A stretch of DNA of 64,000 bases from Phyllobacterium calauticae (lineage in GTDB: Bacteria; Pseudomonadota; Alphaproteobacteria; Rhizobiales; Rhizobiaceae), in the NCBI RefSeq assembly GCF_019991125.1, contig NZ_JAGENB010000002.1, positions 868,001 through 932,000 of the forward strand. Direction: 5' to 3'. The translations under genes were made by a program, and so were the position numbers. Shown here piece after piece: positions 37,396-46,293 of the stretch. A model generated the notes under the pieces. That model made no database searches, was not told where the DNA came from, and saw nothing but the letters and a program-made list of their open reading frames with translations. How positions within the stretch are numbered: position 1 is the stretch's first letter; each line of letters opens with the position of its first letter.

Positions 37396-38820
37396 ATGCA
37401 GGTTACTGAAACGCTCAATGAAGGGCTGAAGCGCGAGATCAAGGTCGTCGTTCCGGCCAAGGATCTGGAAGCAAAGCTTTCCGAACGCCTCCAAGGTGCC
37501 AGCGCCAAGGCGCGCATCAACGGCTTCCGCCCCGGCAAAGTGCCGCTCAATCACCTGCGCAAGATGTACGGCAAGTCGTTCATGGCTGAAGTCGTCAACG
37601 AGATTCTCAGCGATTCCTCGCGCACGATCCTTGCGGAGCGCAACGAAAAGTCGGCGACCCAGCCGGAAGTTGCGATGACGGAAGACGAGAAGGAAGCGGA
37701 CAAGGTTCTGAACGGCGAAGCCGATTTCGAATTCACGCTGAACTACGAAGTCCTGCCGGTTATCGAACTCAAGGACGCTTCCAAGATCAGCGTCACGCGC
37801 GAAGTGGTCGATGTGACCGACGCGGAAGTTGAAGAGCAGGTCAAGCGCGTTGCCAGCTCCGCCCAGACGTTCGAGCCCAAGAAGGGCAAGGCCGAATCCG
37901 GCGACCGCGTCACCATGGACTATCTCGGCAAGATCGACGGCGTGCCGTTCGATGGCGGCGCCGATACCGATGCGACCCTGATCCTCGGCTCCGGCCAGTT
38001 CATTCCCGGCTTCGAAGATCAGCTGATCGGCACCAAGGCTGGCGACGAGAAGCAGATCAAGGTTACGTTCCCGGCTGAATACGGTGCAGCGCACCTCGCC
38101 GGCAAGGATGCGACCTTCGACATCACCGTCAAGGAAATCGGCAAGCCCGGCGAACTCGAAATCAACGACGAGACCGCGAAGAAGCTCGGCATCGAGAGCG
38201 CCGACCGTCTGCGTCAGGTTATCCGCGAGCAGATCGAAAGCCAGTATGGCTCGTTCACCCGCCAGAAGGTTAAGCGTCAGATTCTCGACGCGCTCGACGG
38301 CGAGTACAAGTTCGAATCGCCGGAACGCCTGATCAATGCCGAGTTCAACAACATCTGGGCACAGATCGGCCAGGACCTCGCACAGGCCGGCAAGACATTC
38401 GAAGACGAAGAGACAACGGAAGAAGAAGCGCGCGAAGAATATCGCAAGCTGGCTGAACGCCGCGTTCGTCTTGGCCTCGTTCTCTCCGAAATCGGCAACA
38501 AGGCCGGCATCGAAGTGACCGAAGAGGAACTGCAGCGCGCCGTTTACGATCAGGTTCGCCAGTATCCGGGCCAGGAACAGCAGATCTATGAATTCTTCCG
38601 CAAGACTCCGGAAGCAATCAACAATCTGCGCGCTCCGATCTTCGAAGAAAAGGTTGTCGATCACCTTCTCACCTCCATCAACGTCACCGACAAGAAGGTG
38701 ACGAAGGAAGAGCTGATGGCTGAAGACGAGTCGGATGAAAAGTCCGGCGAAGCCAAGAAGCCTGCCAAGAAGGCAGCGCCGAAGAAGGCCGCCAAGAAGA
38801 AGACCGAAGACGAAGCGTAA
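37396..38820 (+). CDS. tig: Trigger factor
   Basis: A 474-residue ribosome-associated chaperone and prolyl isomerase. The ribosome-docking signature is [10 protein letters not shown] (about residues 40-49). The FKBP domain spans about 165-245 ([20 protein letters not shown]). A helical chaperone C-domain follows. The end is a Lys/Ala-rich tail ([18 protein letters not shown]), which is longer than in E. coli. ATG 37396 has GAAGG seven bases before it; a TTG two codons upstream overlaps that site. Confidence 0.96.
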   Translation: MQVTETLNEGLKREIKVVVPAKDLEAKLSERLQGASAKARINGFRPGKVPLNHLRKMYGKSFMAEVVNEILSDSSRTILAERNEKSATQPEVAMTEDEKEADKVLNGEADFEFTLNYEVLPVIELKDASKISVTREVVDVTDAEVEEQVKRVASSAQTFEPKKGKAESGDRVTMDYLGKIDGVPFDGGADTDATLILGSGQFIPGFEDQLIGTKAGDEKQIKVTFPAEYGAAHLAGKDATFDITVKEIGKPGELEINDETAKKLGIESADRLRQVIREQIESQYGSFTRQKVKRQILDALDGEYKFESPERLINAEFNNIWAQIGQDLAQAGKTFEDEETTEEEAREEYRKLAERRVRLGLVLSEIGNKAGIEVTEEELQRAVYDQVRQYPGQEQQIYEFFRKTPEAINNLRAPIFEEKVVDHLLTSINVTDKKVTKEELMAEDESDEKSGEAKKPAKKAAPKKAAKKKTEDEA

Positions 38821-38839
38821 GCTTTTGTCTCTCTGATTG

Positions 38840-38865
38840 AAAAGGCCGCTTTCGAGCGGCCTTTT
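38840..38865 (+). terminator. Intrinsic terminator of tig
   Basis: An 11-bp stem (38840-38850 with 38855-38865) has a TTCG tetraloop and its 3' side runs into TTTTT. It lies 20 bp after the stop. Confidence 0.92.
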
Positions 38866-38937
38866 TCATTTCTGGTGCGCGGTAATTGCGGGGCAGAGTA
38901 TGCTGCGGGTCTAACTGATTCCGCAGAGATTTCGCCG

Positions 38938-39582
38938 ATGTCCATTGCTGCCTTTGCGCCGTTCGAGGCGCTTGCCGAACACCTTCTGCCTCATGCAATC
39001 GATGGTATGAGTGATGGGTCGCATGACCTGTCTCATCTCTTGCGTGTGTGGAAAAATGCAACAGCAATTCATAACGAGGAGGGTGGGGACAGCGAAATAC
39101 TGGCCGCAGCGACAATCCTGCATGACTGCGTTGCCGTCGAAAAGAATTCACCCCATCGCGCGCAGGCCTCGCGGTTGGCTGCTGAAAAAGCATCGAAGCT
39201 TCTTGCCAATATTGGCTGGCAATCCCCGCGCGTTGCTGCCACAGCGCACGCCATCGAGGCACACAGCTTTTCGGCAAACATCCCTCCACGCACCTTGGAG
39301 GCGAAAATCCTGCAGGATGCGGATCGTCTGGATGCCATTGGCATGGTTGGCGCTGCACGATGTTTCTACATCGCAGGCCGTATGGGGAGTGGGCTATATG
39401 ATCCCTGGGACCCCATGGCAACGGACCGTAACCTCGATGACAAGAGCTTTGCCATCGATCATTTTGAGGTCAAGCTTTTCAAGTTGAGTGCGGGGTTCAA
39501 TACGGTCAGGGGTGCGCAGATCGCCAAGGTGCGACAGGAGCGGCTCCGCCGGTTCCTGGGCGAGTTTCTTGATGAGATATGA
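38938..39582 (+). CDS. HD-domain phosphohydrolase
   Basis: A 214-residue protein of the YedJ-like HD family. Metal ligands are seen as His-Asp in DGSHDLSHLLRVW, HD in ATILHDCVAVE, and Asp in ILQDADRLDAIGMVGAARCF, followed by the family-typical HFEVKLFKL. Substrate unknown. ATG 38938 begins the conserved MSIAAFAPFEALAEHL; the longer frame from 38875 starts within the tig terminator region. Confidence 0.87.
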   Translation: MSIAAFAPFEALAEHLLPHAIDGMSDGSHDLSHLLRVWKNATAIHNEEGGDSEILAAATILHDCVAVEKNSPHRAQASRLAAEKASKLLANIGWQSPRVAATAHAIEAHSFSANIPPRTLEAKILQDADRLDAIGMVGAARCFYIAGRMGSGLYDPWDPMATDRNLDDKSFAIDHFEVKLFKLSAGFNTVRGAQIAKVRQERLRRFLGEFLDEI

Positions 39583-39588
39583 ACGATC

Positions 39589-40305
39589 TCAGCGAGACAC
39601 CAGGTCGAGCGCGGCGCGGATCAAATCGGCATTGCCTTTAGCCATTTGTCCCGACGGCAGGAGATTGCCGTCTTCCAGGCCGATACGGCTGTCAAAGCCC
39701 TTGGCCCTGGCTTCGCCGTAGATGGGCCAGACACTGGCTTCATCGCCATGCATGAGGATAGGCAGTGTATGGCCTGCCTTGCGCAGAACCGCCTGAATAC
39801 CATCGGCGGCCCGCAATCCCTCATCGATGTCCTGCTCGTTGATTTCGATCAGCACACGCAAGCATTTTGCCGCATCCTTCAGGCCGACAAAGCGCTGCGC
39901 ATCGCTGACGGACCAGAGCCCCGCTTCGACGCCGATACCCCTGCCGAGAATGTGCGCAATCACATCCTCAGCGTCCTCTTCGATCAGGTTGATCGAGACG
40001 TAGTCGGGCAGGGTCGTCCAGCGGTGCATGGGTTCCTGCCGCGAAAGGCCGCCGGGAGGGATGCGCCAATGGGTGGAAAGGCCGACAGGAATGCCCGGCA
40101 CGGCCGAACGAACAGCCTGCAGGGTCTCGGTAACATAATCCGGCTCCAGCGTTTCCATTCCATCCGGTCCGCGCGGGTGGATATGCAGCTCGCGGGCGCC
40201 AGCGGCCACGGCAAGCGCGGCGTCCCTTGCAATTTCCGAGGCTGTAAAGGGGAGCGCAGGGTGAAAATCCCGCATGCGCCCGCCATTCAGGCAAGCCTGC
40301 AACAT
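39589..40305 (-). CDS. BKACE family 3-keto-acid cleavage enzyme (DUF849)
   Basis: A 238-residue TIM-barrel protein of the beta-keto acid cleavage enzyme family, whose members split beta-keto acids with acetyl-CoA using Zn. The metal ligands HxH are in ELHIHPRGPDG; PVGLSTHWRI and VEAGLWSV are conserved family segments. At 238 residues it is shorter than the usual 270-310. The substrate cannot be read. It is convergent with the HD gene, whose stop is 6 bp away. Confidence 0.84.
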   Translation of the reverse strand: MLQACLNGGRMRDFHPALPFTASEIARDAALAVAAGARELHIHPRGPDGMETLEPDYVTETLQAVRSAVPGIPVGLSTHWRIPPGGLSRQEPMHRWTTLPDYVSINLIEEDAEDVIAHILGRGIGVEAGLWSVSDAQRFVGLKDAAKCLRVLIEINEQDIDEGLRAADGIQAVLRKAGHTLPILMHGDEASVWPIYGEARAKGFDSRIGLEDGNLLPSGQMAKGNADLIRAALDLVSR

Positions 40306-40385
40306 GGTGGTGTCTCCGCTATGACGGCTCCATCATAGCGGATTTCCTCCTGACAGCACCCCGTCAGTATGGATTCGATGCCGGT

Positions 40386-41219
40386 TCAGGCCTTGATCGG
40401 AATCCAGATCTCCATTCCGCCATTGCCGGTCCGCGGGTCGAATTCCGGACCATAACGTTCGAAATTGGGTGCATCGGCCAGGACATGGCCGGATTCCGGC
40501 AACCATTTGCCCCAGATGGTCATGATCGTGCTGCGAATGGTCGAAATATGGTCGCGATGCGAAAACACCAGATAGGTTTGCGCCGGAATGCGCAGCCGAG
40601 CGAACTCCTGCGGGATGTCAGAGAAATCGGCAACCTCGGTGCCCGCGATGTAATCAAAATTCTGGGCGTCATCGCTGTTACAGCAGACGCCGTAGGCGAT
40701 ATCGCCGATCTGGCCGGTGATATGGCCGAAATAGGGGTTGAAACGCTGCCATTGCGCCGGAATGCCGCTGCTGGTTTCGCAGGTGTATCGTTCGCCTATG
40801 CCGGCGACCAGCATTGGTTTGCCGTTCGCGATGCGCGGCTCTTCGATATCGGTGATAAACTTTTCGTCCATTTTCATCGGCTCCACCAATGGGATGTTAC
40901 GGGTATGGCGCTGTGCGCGGACCTGTTCGGGCGTCAGGCCGAACTGATCGCGGAACGCCCGCGTGAATGCCTCATGGGAGCTGTAGCCGGCATCGAGCGC
41001 GACGCTGAGAATATCCGGAGCACCTTCGCACAGGGATTTTGCTGCCTCGGTCAACCGGCGGCCACGGATGTGACTGCTGACCGAGCGGCCGGCAAAAATG
41101 CCGAAGGCGCGGGACATGTGAAACCGTGACAGGCCCGCCACATCGGCGATATCGTCGAGGGTGATCTCCTCGGCGAAATGACCCTCCACATACCAGATCG
41201 CTTTTTCAACCGAATTCAT
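40386..41219 (-). CDS. AraC family regulator with GyrI-like effector domain
   Basis: A 277-residue protein. The two-helix-turn-helix AraC DNA-binding domain is at residues about 8-105 (ITLDDIADVAGLSRFHMSRAF and ILSVALDAGYSSHEAFTRAFR). A GyrI-like/Rob-type ligand domain fills the C-terminus (about 125-277, with PNFERYGPEFDPRTGNGGMEIWIPI). The order is that of Rob and related regulators that sense small hydrophobic compounds. ATG 41219 has GGAGAG just upstream; the longer frame was rejected. It lies 80 bp upstream of the BKACE gene on the same strand. Confidence 0.9.
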   Translation of the reverse strand: MNSVEKAIWYVEGHFAEEITLDDIADVAGLSRFHMSRAFGIFAGRSVSSHIRGRRLTEAAKSLCEGAPDILSVALDAGYSSHEAFTRAFRDQFGLTPEQVRAQRHTRNIPLVEPMKMDEKFITDIEEPRIANGKPMLVAGIGERYTCETSSGIPAQWQRFNPYFGHITGQIGDIAYGVCCNSDDAQNFDYIAGTEVADFSDIPQEFARLRIPAQTYLVFSHRDHISTIRSTIMTIWGKWLPESGHVLADAPNFERYGPEFDPRTGNGGMEIWIPIKA

Positions 41220-41303
41220 GCAACTCTCCATTGGGGCACGGCATACCAATACACATCGTCGGCGGCGTGCATTTGATCGCGATTGCGGTTCGGCCGGCCT
41301 GGG

Positions 41304-42095
41304 TTAGAAGAGTTTCATGCCCTTCAGGCTGGCATGGCCGTTCTTGCCGATGATGATGTGATCGTGAACAATGATTCCCATCTGTTCGCCGATGCTGGCA
41401 ATGGTCTTTGTCATCTCTATATCGGCTCTGGACGGTGTCGGGTCGCCCGAGGGGTGATTATGGACAAGGATGATGGCACTCGCCGACAATTGCAGTGCGC
41501 GGGATATTATCTCGCGGGGATAGACGGGTGTATGGTCGACGGTGCCCACCTGTTGCACCTCGTCGGCAATTAGCGTGTTTTTCTTGTCGAGAAAGAGGAT
41601 GCGCAGCTGCTCGCGTGATTCATGCGCCATGGCTGCGGTGCAATAGTCGATCAGTTCGCTCCATGAGCCGAGCATCGTGCGTTCGCCCATGCCGCTGCGC
41701 ATGGCCCTGTGGGCAAGGGCGGCGATGAATTTGAGATCAAAGGCCACGGTCGGGCCGCAGCCCTTTACCTCCCGCAGCAGGTGTTCCGGCGCGCCCAGCA
41801 CCTCCGCCAGACTGCCGAAGCGGGCCAGAAGCGCCTTGGCCAGCGGCTTGGTGTCGCCTTGTCGTATCGGGCGGTACAGCAGCATTTCCAGCATTTCATA
41901 ATCGGCAAAGCCCTGATGGCCGACTTTCTGGAAACGCTCTTTCATCCGCTCGCGGTGGCCGGTGTAGTGCGGTTCCGCGGCCTGGCTGGCAGCGTTGGCT
42001 GTATCGGCGGTTTTCTCAACACCAGGTTGTTTCTGCAGCGATTTTGGTGAGGGCTCTTTGAGGAAGAAAGTCTTGGGTGGCTCGTCTTCGCTCAT
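41304..42095 (-). CDS. radC: RadC family JAB1/MPN-domain protein
   Basis: A 263-residue protein. The N-terminal helix-hairpin-helix-like part ([25 protein letters not shown]) is followed by the RadC JAB domain with the metalloprotease-type motif [18 protein letters not shown]. The biochemical role is still unclear despite the DNA repair name. The first 50 residues are a charged linker unlike most RadC. ATG 42095 was chosen. It is close behind map on the same strand, 14 bp apart, so co-transcription is likely. Confidence 0.92.
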   Translation of the reverse strand: MSEDEPPKTFFLKEPSPKSLQKQPGVEKTADTANAASQAAEPHYTGHRERMKERFQKVGHQGFADYEMLEMLLYRPIRQGDTKPLAKALLARFGSLAEVLGAPEHLLREVKGCGPTVAFDLKFIAALAHRAMRSGMGERTMLGSWSELIDYCTAAMAHESREQLRILFLDKKNTLIADEVQQVGTVDHTPVYPREIISRALQLSASAIILVHNHPSGDPTPSRADIEMTKTIASIGEQMGIIVHDHIIIGKNGHASLKGMKLF

Positions 42096-42109
42096 GGGGC
42101 CCTGCGTTC

Positions 42110-42940
42110 CTAATCGAGTTTCAAACCCGGAGCGAACAGGCCTGCGGGTGAAAGGGTGAAGACTTCGCAACCGTCCTTGGTGACGCCGACCGTATGTTCA
42201 TACTGTGCTGTCAGCGAACGATCGCGGGTGACGGCCGTCCAGCCATCGGCGAGGACTTTCACATGCGGGCGGCCGAGATTGATCATCGGCTCGATGGTGA
42301 AGATCATGCCTTCGCGCAGTTCAACGCCCTCATTGGGTGTGCCGTAATGCAGAATGTTCGGTGCGTCGTGGAAAAGCTGGCCGACACCGTGGCCGCAGAA
42401 GTCGCGAACGACGGAGCAGCGCTCCGCTTCGGCATAGTTCTGGATGGCGGCGCCGATAGCGCCGGTCCGGGCGCCGGGGCGAACGGCCGCAATGCCGCGC
42501 ATCAGGCTTTCATGCGTCACTTCCATCAGGCGTTCGGCGGCGCGCTTGATTTCGCCCACGGGATACATGCGGCTGGAATCGCCGTGCCAGCCATCGAGTA
42601 TGTAGGTGACATCGATATTGACGATATCGCCTTCGCGCAGCGGCTTGTCATCAGGGATACCATGGCAGACGACGTGATTGATCGACGTGCAGGACGATTT
42701 CGTGTAGCCGCGATAGTTGAGGGTTGCGGGCAGGGCACCGTGATCCGCGCCGAATTCGAAGACAAAGCGGTCGATGGTATTGGTGGTCACACCCGGCTCA
42801 ACCAGACCGGCGAGCTCGTCCAGGCAACGTGCCGTGAGCTGGCAGGCCTTGCGCATGGCGGCGAAGCCTTCGGGGCCGTGAAGCCTGATCTGTCCGGTGT
42901 TCTTCAGGGGCGCTGTCTGCGCATCGAGATAGGTGACCAT
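42110..42940 (-). CDS. map: Methionine aminopeptidase, type I
   Basis: A 276-residue metalloenzyme removing the initiator Met. The five metal ligands can be located: Asp/Asp in [19 protein letters not shown], His in [13 protein letters not shown], Glu in [12 protein letters not shown] and Glu in [12 protein letters not shown]. It lies between sfsA (upstream, 18 bp) and radC (downstream) on the minus strand. Confidence 0.96.
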   Translation of the reverse strand: MVTYLDAQTAPLKNTGQIRLHGPEGFAAMRKACQLTARCLDELAGLVEPGVTTNTIDRFVFEFGADHGALPATLNYRGYTKSSCTSINHVVCHGIPDDKPLREGDIVNIDVTYILDGWHGDSSRMYPVGEIKRAAERLMEVTHESLMRGIAAVRPGARTGAIGAAIQNYAEAERCSVVRDFCGHGVGQLFHDAPNILHYGTPNEGVELREGMIFTIEPMINLGRPHVKVLADGWTAVTRDRSLTAQYEHTVGVTKDGCEVFTLSPAGLFAPGLKLD

Positions 42941-42958
42941 GGTGCTTTCCGCTTGGCG

Positions 42959-43660
42959 TCAATCAATAATGGGTATCGCAGTTGTTGCAGCAATGCCCGA
43001 AGGCGTGATGTGGCATCTTATTGCGTAAGCTTCAACCCCGCGGCGCATCGCCCGCTCGAACGCCCTTGCGTAAACCGGGTCTAGGTCGCCGCAGATTCGC
43101 AAGCGGTCGCAGTCATCGCGCTGGATCACATAAAGCATGACACCACGGTGACCATTCTCAACCATGTTGCCAAGCTCGTCCAGATGTTTTGCGCCGCGGG
43201 CGGTCGGAGAATCGGGAAATTCCGCGAGATTTGCCGTGCGGGAGAAGTGCACGTTCTTCACTTCGACATAGGCCGTCGGCCGTTCCGGATCGGTCAGCAA
43301 AATGTCGATGCGGGAATTCACGCCATATTTCTGCTCGCGCTTGAGCGCGCCATAACCGCCAAGGGTCGGCAGAAGCCCCGCCACAATGGCTTCCTCGGCG
43401 ATCCGGTTGGGCAGGCCCGTGTTGATGCCGACCAGCGTGCCCTGCGCTTCGACGATCTGCAGCGTATGGGCATATTTGCGCTTGCCGTCATCGGACAAGG
43501 ACAGCCAGACGCGGATGCCGGGATCGGTCAGCCCGAGCATGGAGCCGGTATTGGGTACGGAACTGGTGATCGGGCTGCCATCATCGAGGATGATATCGGC
43601 AAGAAAGCGCTTGTAACGCTGGACCAGTCGGCCGGTGACGAGAGGGGCAGGGAAAATCAT
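42959..43660 (-). CDS. sfsA: SfsA family protein (sugar fermentation stimulation homologue)
   Basis: A 233-residue protein with the SfsA N-terminal OB-like region ([21 protein letters not shown]) and the nuclease-like core ([25 protein letters not shown]), with the conserved E-x-K in YVEVKNV. SfsA proteins bind DNA, and their fold suggests a nuclease; the cellular role is uncertain. First gene of a probable sfsA-map-radC operon. Confidence 0.94.
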   Translation of the reverse strand: MIFPAPLVTGRLVQRYKRFLADIILDDGSPITSSVPNTGSMLGLTDPGIRVWLSLSDDGKRKYAHTLQIVEAQGTLVGINTGLPNRIAEEAIVAGLLPTLGGYGALKREQKYGVNSRIDILLTDPERPTAYVEVKNVHFSRTANLAEFPDSPTARGAKHLDELGNMVENGHRGVMLYVIQRDDCDRLRICGDLDPVYARAFERAMRRGVEAYAIRCHITPSGIAATTAIPIID

Positions 43661-43716
43661 CCGCGAGATCTACCCGACCGGAGAAGGCCGGACAATCGCA
43701 AATCGCGCCTGAGACG

Positions 43717-43839
43717 TCAGGACAGGCCCTGAACCGTCCTGATCACATCGGCCAGGGACAGATTGGCCATGAGCATGGCAGCCGTCGCAGCAAGGCCGGC
43801 CAGAAAGAACGTCACTGTTATCTTCGTTTGTCTGCTCAT
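43717..43839 (-). CDS. Small single-span membrane protein, 40 residues
   Basis: The minus strand encodes MSRQTKITVTFFLAGLAATA followed by AMLMANLSLADVIRTVQGLS, ending in TGA. There is one hydrophobic helix with a basic N-terminus, and an AGGA site about ten bases before the ATG. It lies 57 bp upstream of sfsA on the same strand. No known family was recognised. The ribosome site and coherent membrane segment support a real gene, but it is not certain. Confidence 0.55.
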   Translation of the reverse strand: MSRQTKITVTFFLAGLAATAAMLMANLSLADVIRTVQGLS

Positions 43840-43960
43840 GAATATGTTTTCCTGCATGATGACATAGGATGGGAAAAACATGCTTAGATTGTGGCTCGTC
43901 TGTGCTTATTCGCAGGCACTGAACCGAGACCGAAGGCGGCGGATAGGTCAGGCCGCAGAC

Positions 43961-44096
43961 AAAAAAGGCCTGCCTTGGGAAAGGCAGGCAAATTTGCTCT
44001 GGGGTGGGAGAATTCGGGTTGGTTTGGAGGTTAAACCGAACCCTACTGCCGGAGATCGGAATCTCAGCAGTGATTGATGATAGGTCAGGTCAGGTA
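43961..44096 (-). ncRNA. Candidate AbcR/alpha-r15-type trans-acting sRNA
   Basis: The minus strand folds into three consecutive hairpins. I is 44045-44071 (ACTGC/GCAGT closing stem). II is 44016-44043 (10-bp stem with one bulge) with loop AACCTCC. III is a perfect 9-bp terminator stem, 43968-43976 with 43981-43989, followed by six T. The single-stranded linker between II and III holds CTCCCACCCC. Two exposed anti-Shine-Dalgarno stretches plus a 3' terminator is the layout of the Rhizobiales AbcR (alpha-r15) Hfq-dependent sRNAs, which repress ABC-transporter mRNAs. Family membership is inferred from structure only. Confidence 0.6.
43968..43989 (-). terminator. Intrinsic terminator of the candidate sRNA
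   Basis: A perfect 9-bp stem (GCCTGCCTT/AAGGCAGGC) with a 4-nt loop is followed on the minus strand by CTTTTTTG. No protein gene ends here, which is itself evidence for a non-coding transcript. Confidence 0.85.
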
Positions 44097-44102
44097 TGGA
44101 GC

Positions 44103-44132
44103 CTCATAACTTTCTTTAACAGCCGGTGACAA
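44103..44132 (-). promoter_or_regulatory. Candidate promoter of the sRNA
   Basis: On the minus strand TTGTCA (44132-44127) is separated by 18 nt from TATGAG (44108-44103). That would place a start near 44096, giving an RNA of about 136 nt. It is moderate by match score but well placed relative to the first hairpin. Confidence 0.45.
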
Positions 44133-44221
44133 AGCTTGAACATGCAGGTCTGTTATCATCGTCTGTGCTGTCTCATCCTGTATGCGCCTGCCCACGGCGG
44201 GTGAAACGCATAGGAGGAGAC

Positions 44222-44404
44222 ATGATGAACTGTAAGTTTTTCGTACCCGTTCTAGCGGTCGCTGCGTTCACATTGGCAGCTTGCGACAACAAGCCATCTG
44301 AGGGCGGCAGCAAGCCGCCTGCGACCACCCAGGAGCCCGCAAAACCCGGCGCAGCTCCAACCACTCCGGCACCGGAACCGGCAAAGCCGGCCCCTGCCAA
44401 CTAG
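44222..44404 (+). CDS. Small proline/alanine-rich lipoprotein
   Basis: A 60-residue protein with a signal peptide and lipobox (VLAVAAFTLAAC), then a 38-residue tail of Pro, Ala, Thr and Lys (for example PGAAPTTPAPEPAKPAPAN). A strong AGGAGG site precedes two consecutive ATG codons (44222 and 44225); either could be used. It is probably tethered to a membrane with an unstructured tail. A terminator follows. No known family. Confidence 0.72.
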   Translation: MMNCKFFVPVLAVAAFTLAACDNKPSEGGSKPPATTQEPAKPGAAPTTPAPEPAKPAPAN

Positions 44405-44425
44405 CTGTAAGGACCAAAGACAGCG

Positions 44426-44451
44426 CGGCCGGCTCTTGCGGGGGCTGGCCG
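44426..44451 (+). terminator. Terminator of the small lipoprotein gene
   Basis: A 10-bp stem with two G-T pairs (44426-44435 with 44442-44451, CGGCC core) is followed by TTTTGC, 21 bp past the stop. Confidence 0.65.
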
Positions 44452-44524
44452 TTTTGCATGAAAGGATGAAGCGCAGGCGTATGAGCCGGCTTCTGCAATA
44501 TGCTGATTTTACAGGGAGAAAGCC

Positions 44525-44599
44525 TGGTACGCCCAAGGGGAATCGAACCCCTGTTTGCGCCGTGAAAGGGCGCCGTCCTAACCGCTAGACGATGGGCGC
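44525..44599 (-). tRNA. tRNA-Glu (UUC)
   Basis: The minus strand folds as a 75-nt tRNA with CCA encoded (44525-44527). The acceptor GCGCCCA pairs with TGGGCGT (G1-T72 wobble). The D arm includes TAGCGGTTAGGA, the anticodon is TTC within CCTTTCACG, and the T arm is AGGGGTTCGATTCCCCT. Confidence 0.96.
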
Positions 44600-44744
44600 C
44601 TGCAGGTAAGCGGCTTATAGTGAAACAGTTTTTCGACTGCAACCCCATATTTCATTCTTTTTTGGGAAAAGTGAAAATTCTTCGCGGGGCTGTGCACAAA
44701 TGCAGTGCGCATGGGCGGCCGCGAACGGCCGCAATTAATCCGGA

Positions 44745-46043
44745 TCAGCCGCGACGGCTGCCGCAGCGCCAGTTCCAGTCGCGAGTCGGGCCAATATCCA
44801 CGTGGACCGATTCGGTATAGCAATAGGTGCCAACGCCGCCGCGACCCGGCATTGTCCGGGCAAAATTCGCCAGATCCCACTTGGAAACGCCGGGAACCTG
44901 GATATCCGCCGCCGCGCAGGACATGTGAAGCGAGGCCTTGGCGCCGTTCACGAGTCGGTTGTAAGGCGGGCTGCGATAGCCTGACGTCACGATCACCGAT
45001 TTGCCGAAGCGGCGTTCGATCGTTTTCAGCATGCCGACCAGTTGCGGTTTCAGGCAGGCGACATCCACGCTTTCGCGCTGAACCTTGAGCCCATTGGGGG
45101 CCAGCCGTGCAAGTCCGGCCGCCGAAGCCAGAATCACCGGCGCGGCGGCTGATTCGTCGTCGTCCTGATAGAGACTGTCGCGCTGCATGATCTGGATACC
45201 GCCATTGGGGCGCACGCCGGGCAGGGACGACAGATGTTCGGTCGGCCGGTAGTTCGACGGCGAAGGCAACCCTGCGGCGCTGGCCACCTGTACCGGGGCA
45301 TTGCCGCTGATGGCCTTGAGCTGTGCCTGCGCCTTGGGCTGAATGACGGCCACCTGACGTTTCGACGCGGCAGCACCGGCATTGTTGGCAAAGAGGCGCA
45401 CCAGCAAGCCATTGTCCTTGTCGGATGCCGGTGCATGCGCTGCCGGTTTGGCTTCGGGAACGGTGATTGTCTGCCCGGCACCGGCTGATGCAACCTGTGC
45501 CGCCTTGGCTTCCGCGTCCGCCTTGGCTGGCTTTGCGCCGGTTTCCGGAGCGGCATGCGATTCGGCTGCTTGCGGTTGCTCGACCGTTTCAGGCGCCGCG
45601 CTTCCGAACAGCGATGTCTTTACCGGCGGCTTTACCACCGCGGGCGCGAAGGCTGTGACGTGCTGCCCGGTTTCCGCCGTCGTTTTGGCTGCGGCCTCAG
45701 CGGCGGCTGCCTCCTTCGGCGATTGCGGATGGGCGGCAACCGTTTTGCCCTGTTCCGCCGACGCGGCGGCCTGATTGGCTGCTTTGGCGGCGTTTGTCTC
45801 GGCGCCGCCCGCAAGAGCCAGTGCTTCGGGTGATGCTTTTTCCGATCCGGCTGCCGGAATCGCATTCGCATTGGCGCTGGCTGTCGCGGTGCTTGTGGTG
45901 GCTGAGGCGACGTTGAGGACGGAGCCGGCAGTCGGTGCCGATCCTGTCGACGTGCAGGATGCTGTCGCCATCGCAAAAATCGTTACGAAGCAAATAGCGG
46001 TGCTCGCCCGGAAGGCTGCTACTGAGGCTGACAGCTTGTTCAA
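44745..46043 (-). CDS. Peptidase M15A-type (YcbK-like) lipoprotein
   Basis: A 432-residue protein. An N-terminal signal with a possible lipobox (FAMATASC) precedes a 270-residue Ala-rich linker. The C-terminal domain (about 325-432) has the M15 zinc-site motifs SGYRSPPYN, SLHMSCAAADIQV (His and Asp ligands) and ESVHVDIGP (His ligand). Relatives act on peptidoglycan peptides or link to L,D-transpeptidase systems. Unlike the LytM domain of the NlpD-like protein in this window, the metal ligands are intact. tRNA-Glu lies downstream. Confidence 0.86.
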   Translation of the reverse strand: MNKLSASVAAFRASTAICFVTIFAMATASCTSTGSAPTAGSVLNVASATTSTATASANANAIPAAGSEKASPEALALAGGAETNAAKAANQAAASAEQGKTVAAHPQSPKEAAAAEAAAKTTAETGQHVTAFAPAVVKPPVKTSLFGSAAPETVEQPQAAESHAAPETGAKPAKADAEAKAAQVASAGAGQTITVPEAKPAAHAPASDKDNGLLVRLFANNAGAAASKRQVAVIQPKAQAQLKAISGNAPVQVASAAGLPSPSNYRPTEHLSSLPGVRPNGGIQIMQRDSLYQDDDESAAAPVILASAAGLARLAPNGLKVQRESVDVACLKPQLVGMLKTIERRFGKSVIVTSGYRSPPYNRLVNGAKASLHMSCAAADIQVPGVSKWDLANFARTMPGRGGVGTYCYTESVHVDIGPTRDWNWRCGSRRG

Positions 46044-46293
46044 CGATTCCCCCGTCTCGTCTTTTCCGGCTCTTGCAATGGTTCAGTCCAATCCGCTTTG
46101 AGATGAGCAGGATGCTCGCGAAGTTTAGTTGAAGTGCAAGAACACCGGCAGAGAGAGCGCAAAGTTAACGATTTTTAAACGTCTCCACAAGCTCCGGGCT
46201 ATAGCCAGAATGAGGCGAAAACGTGATTGGCCACCTTCCTGCCATGGTTTTCACGACCAGGATAGGCTCAAAAGCCAGCAAAACAGCGAATTT

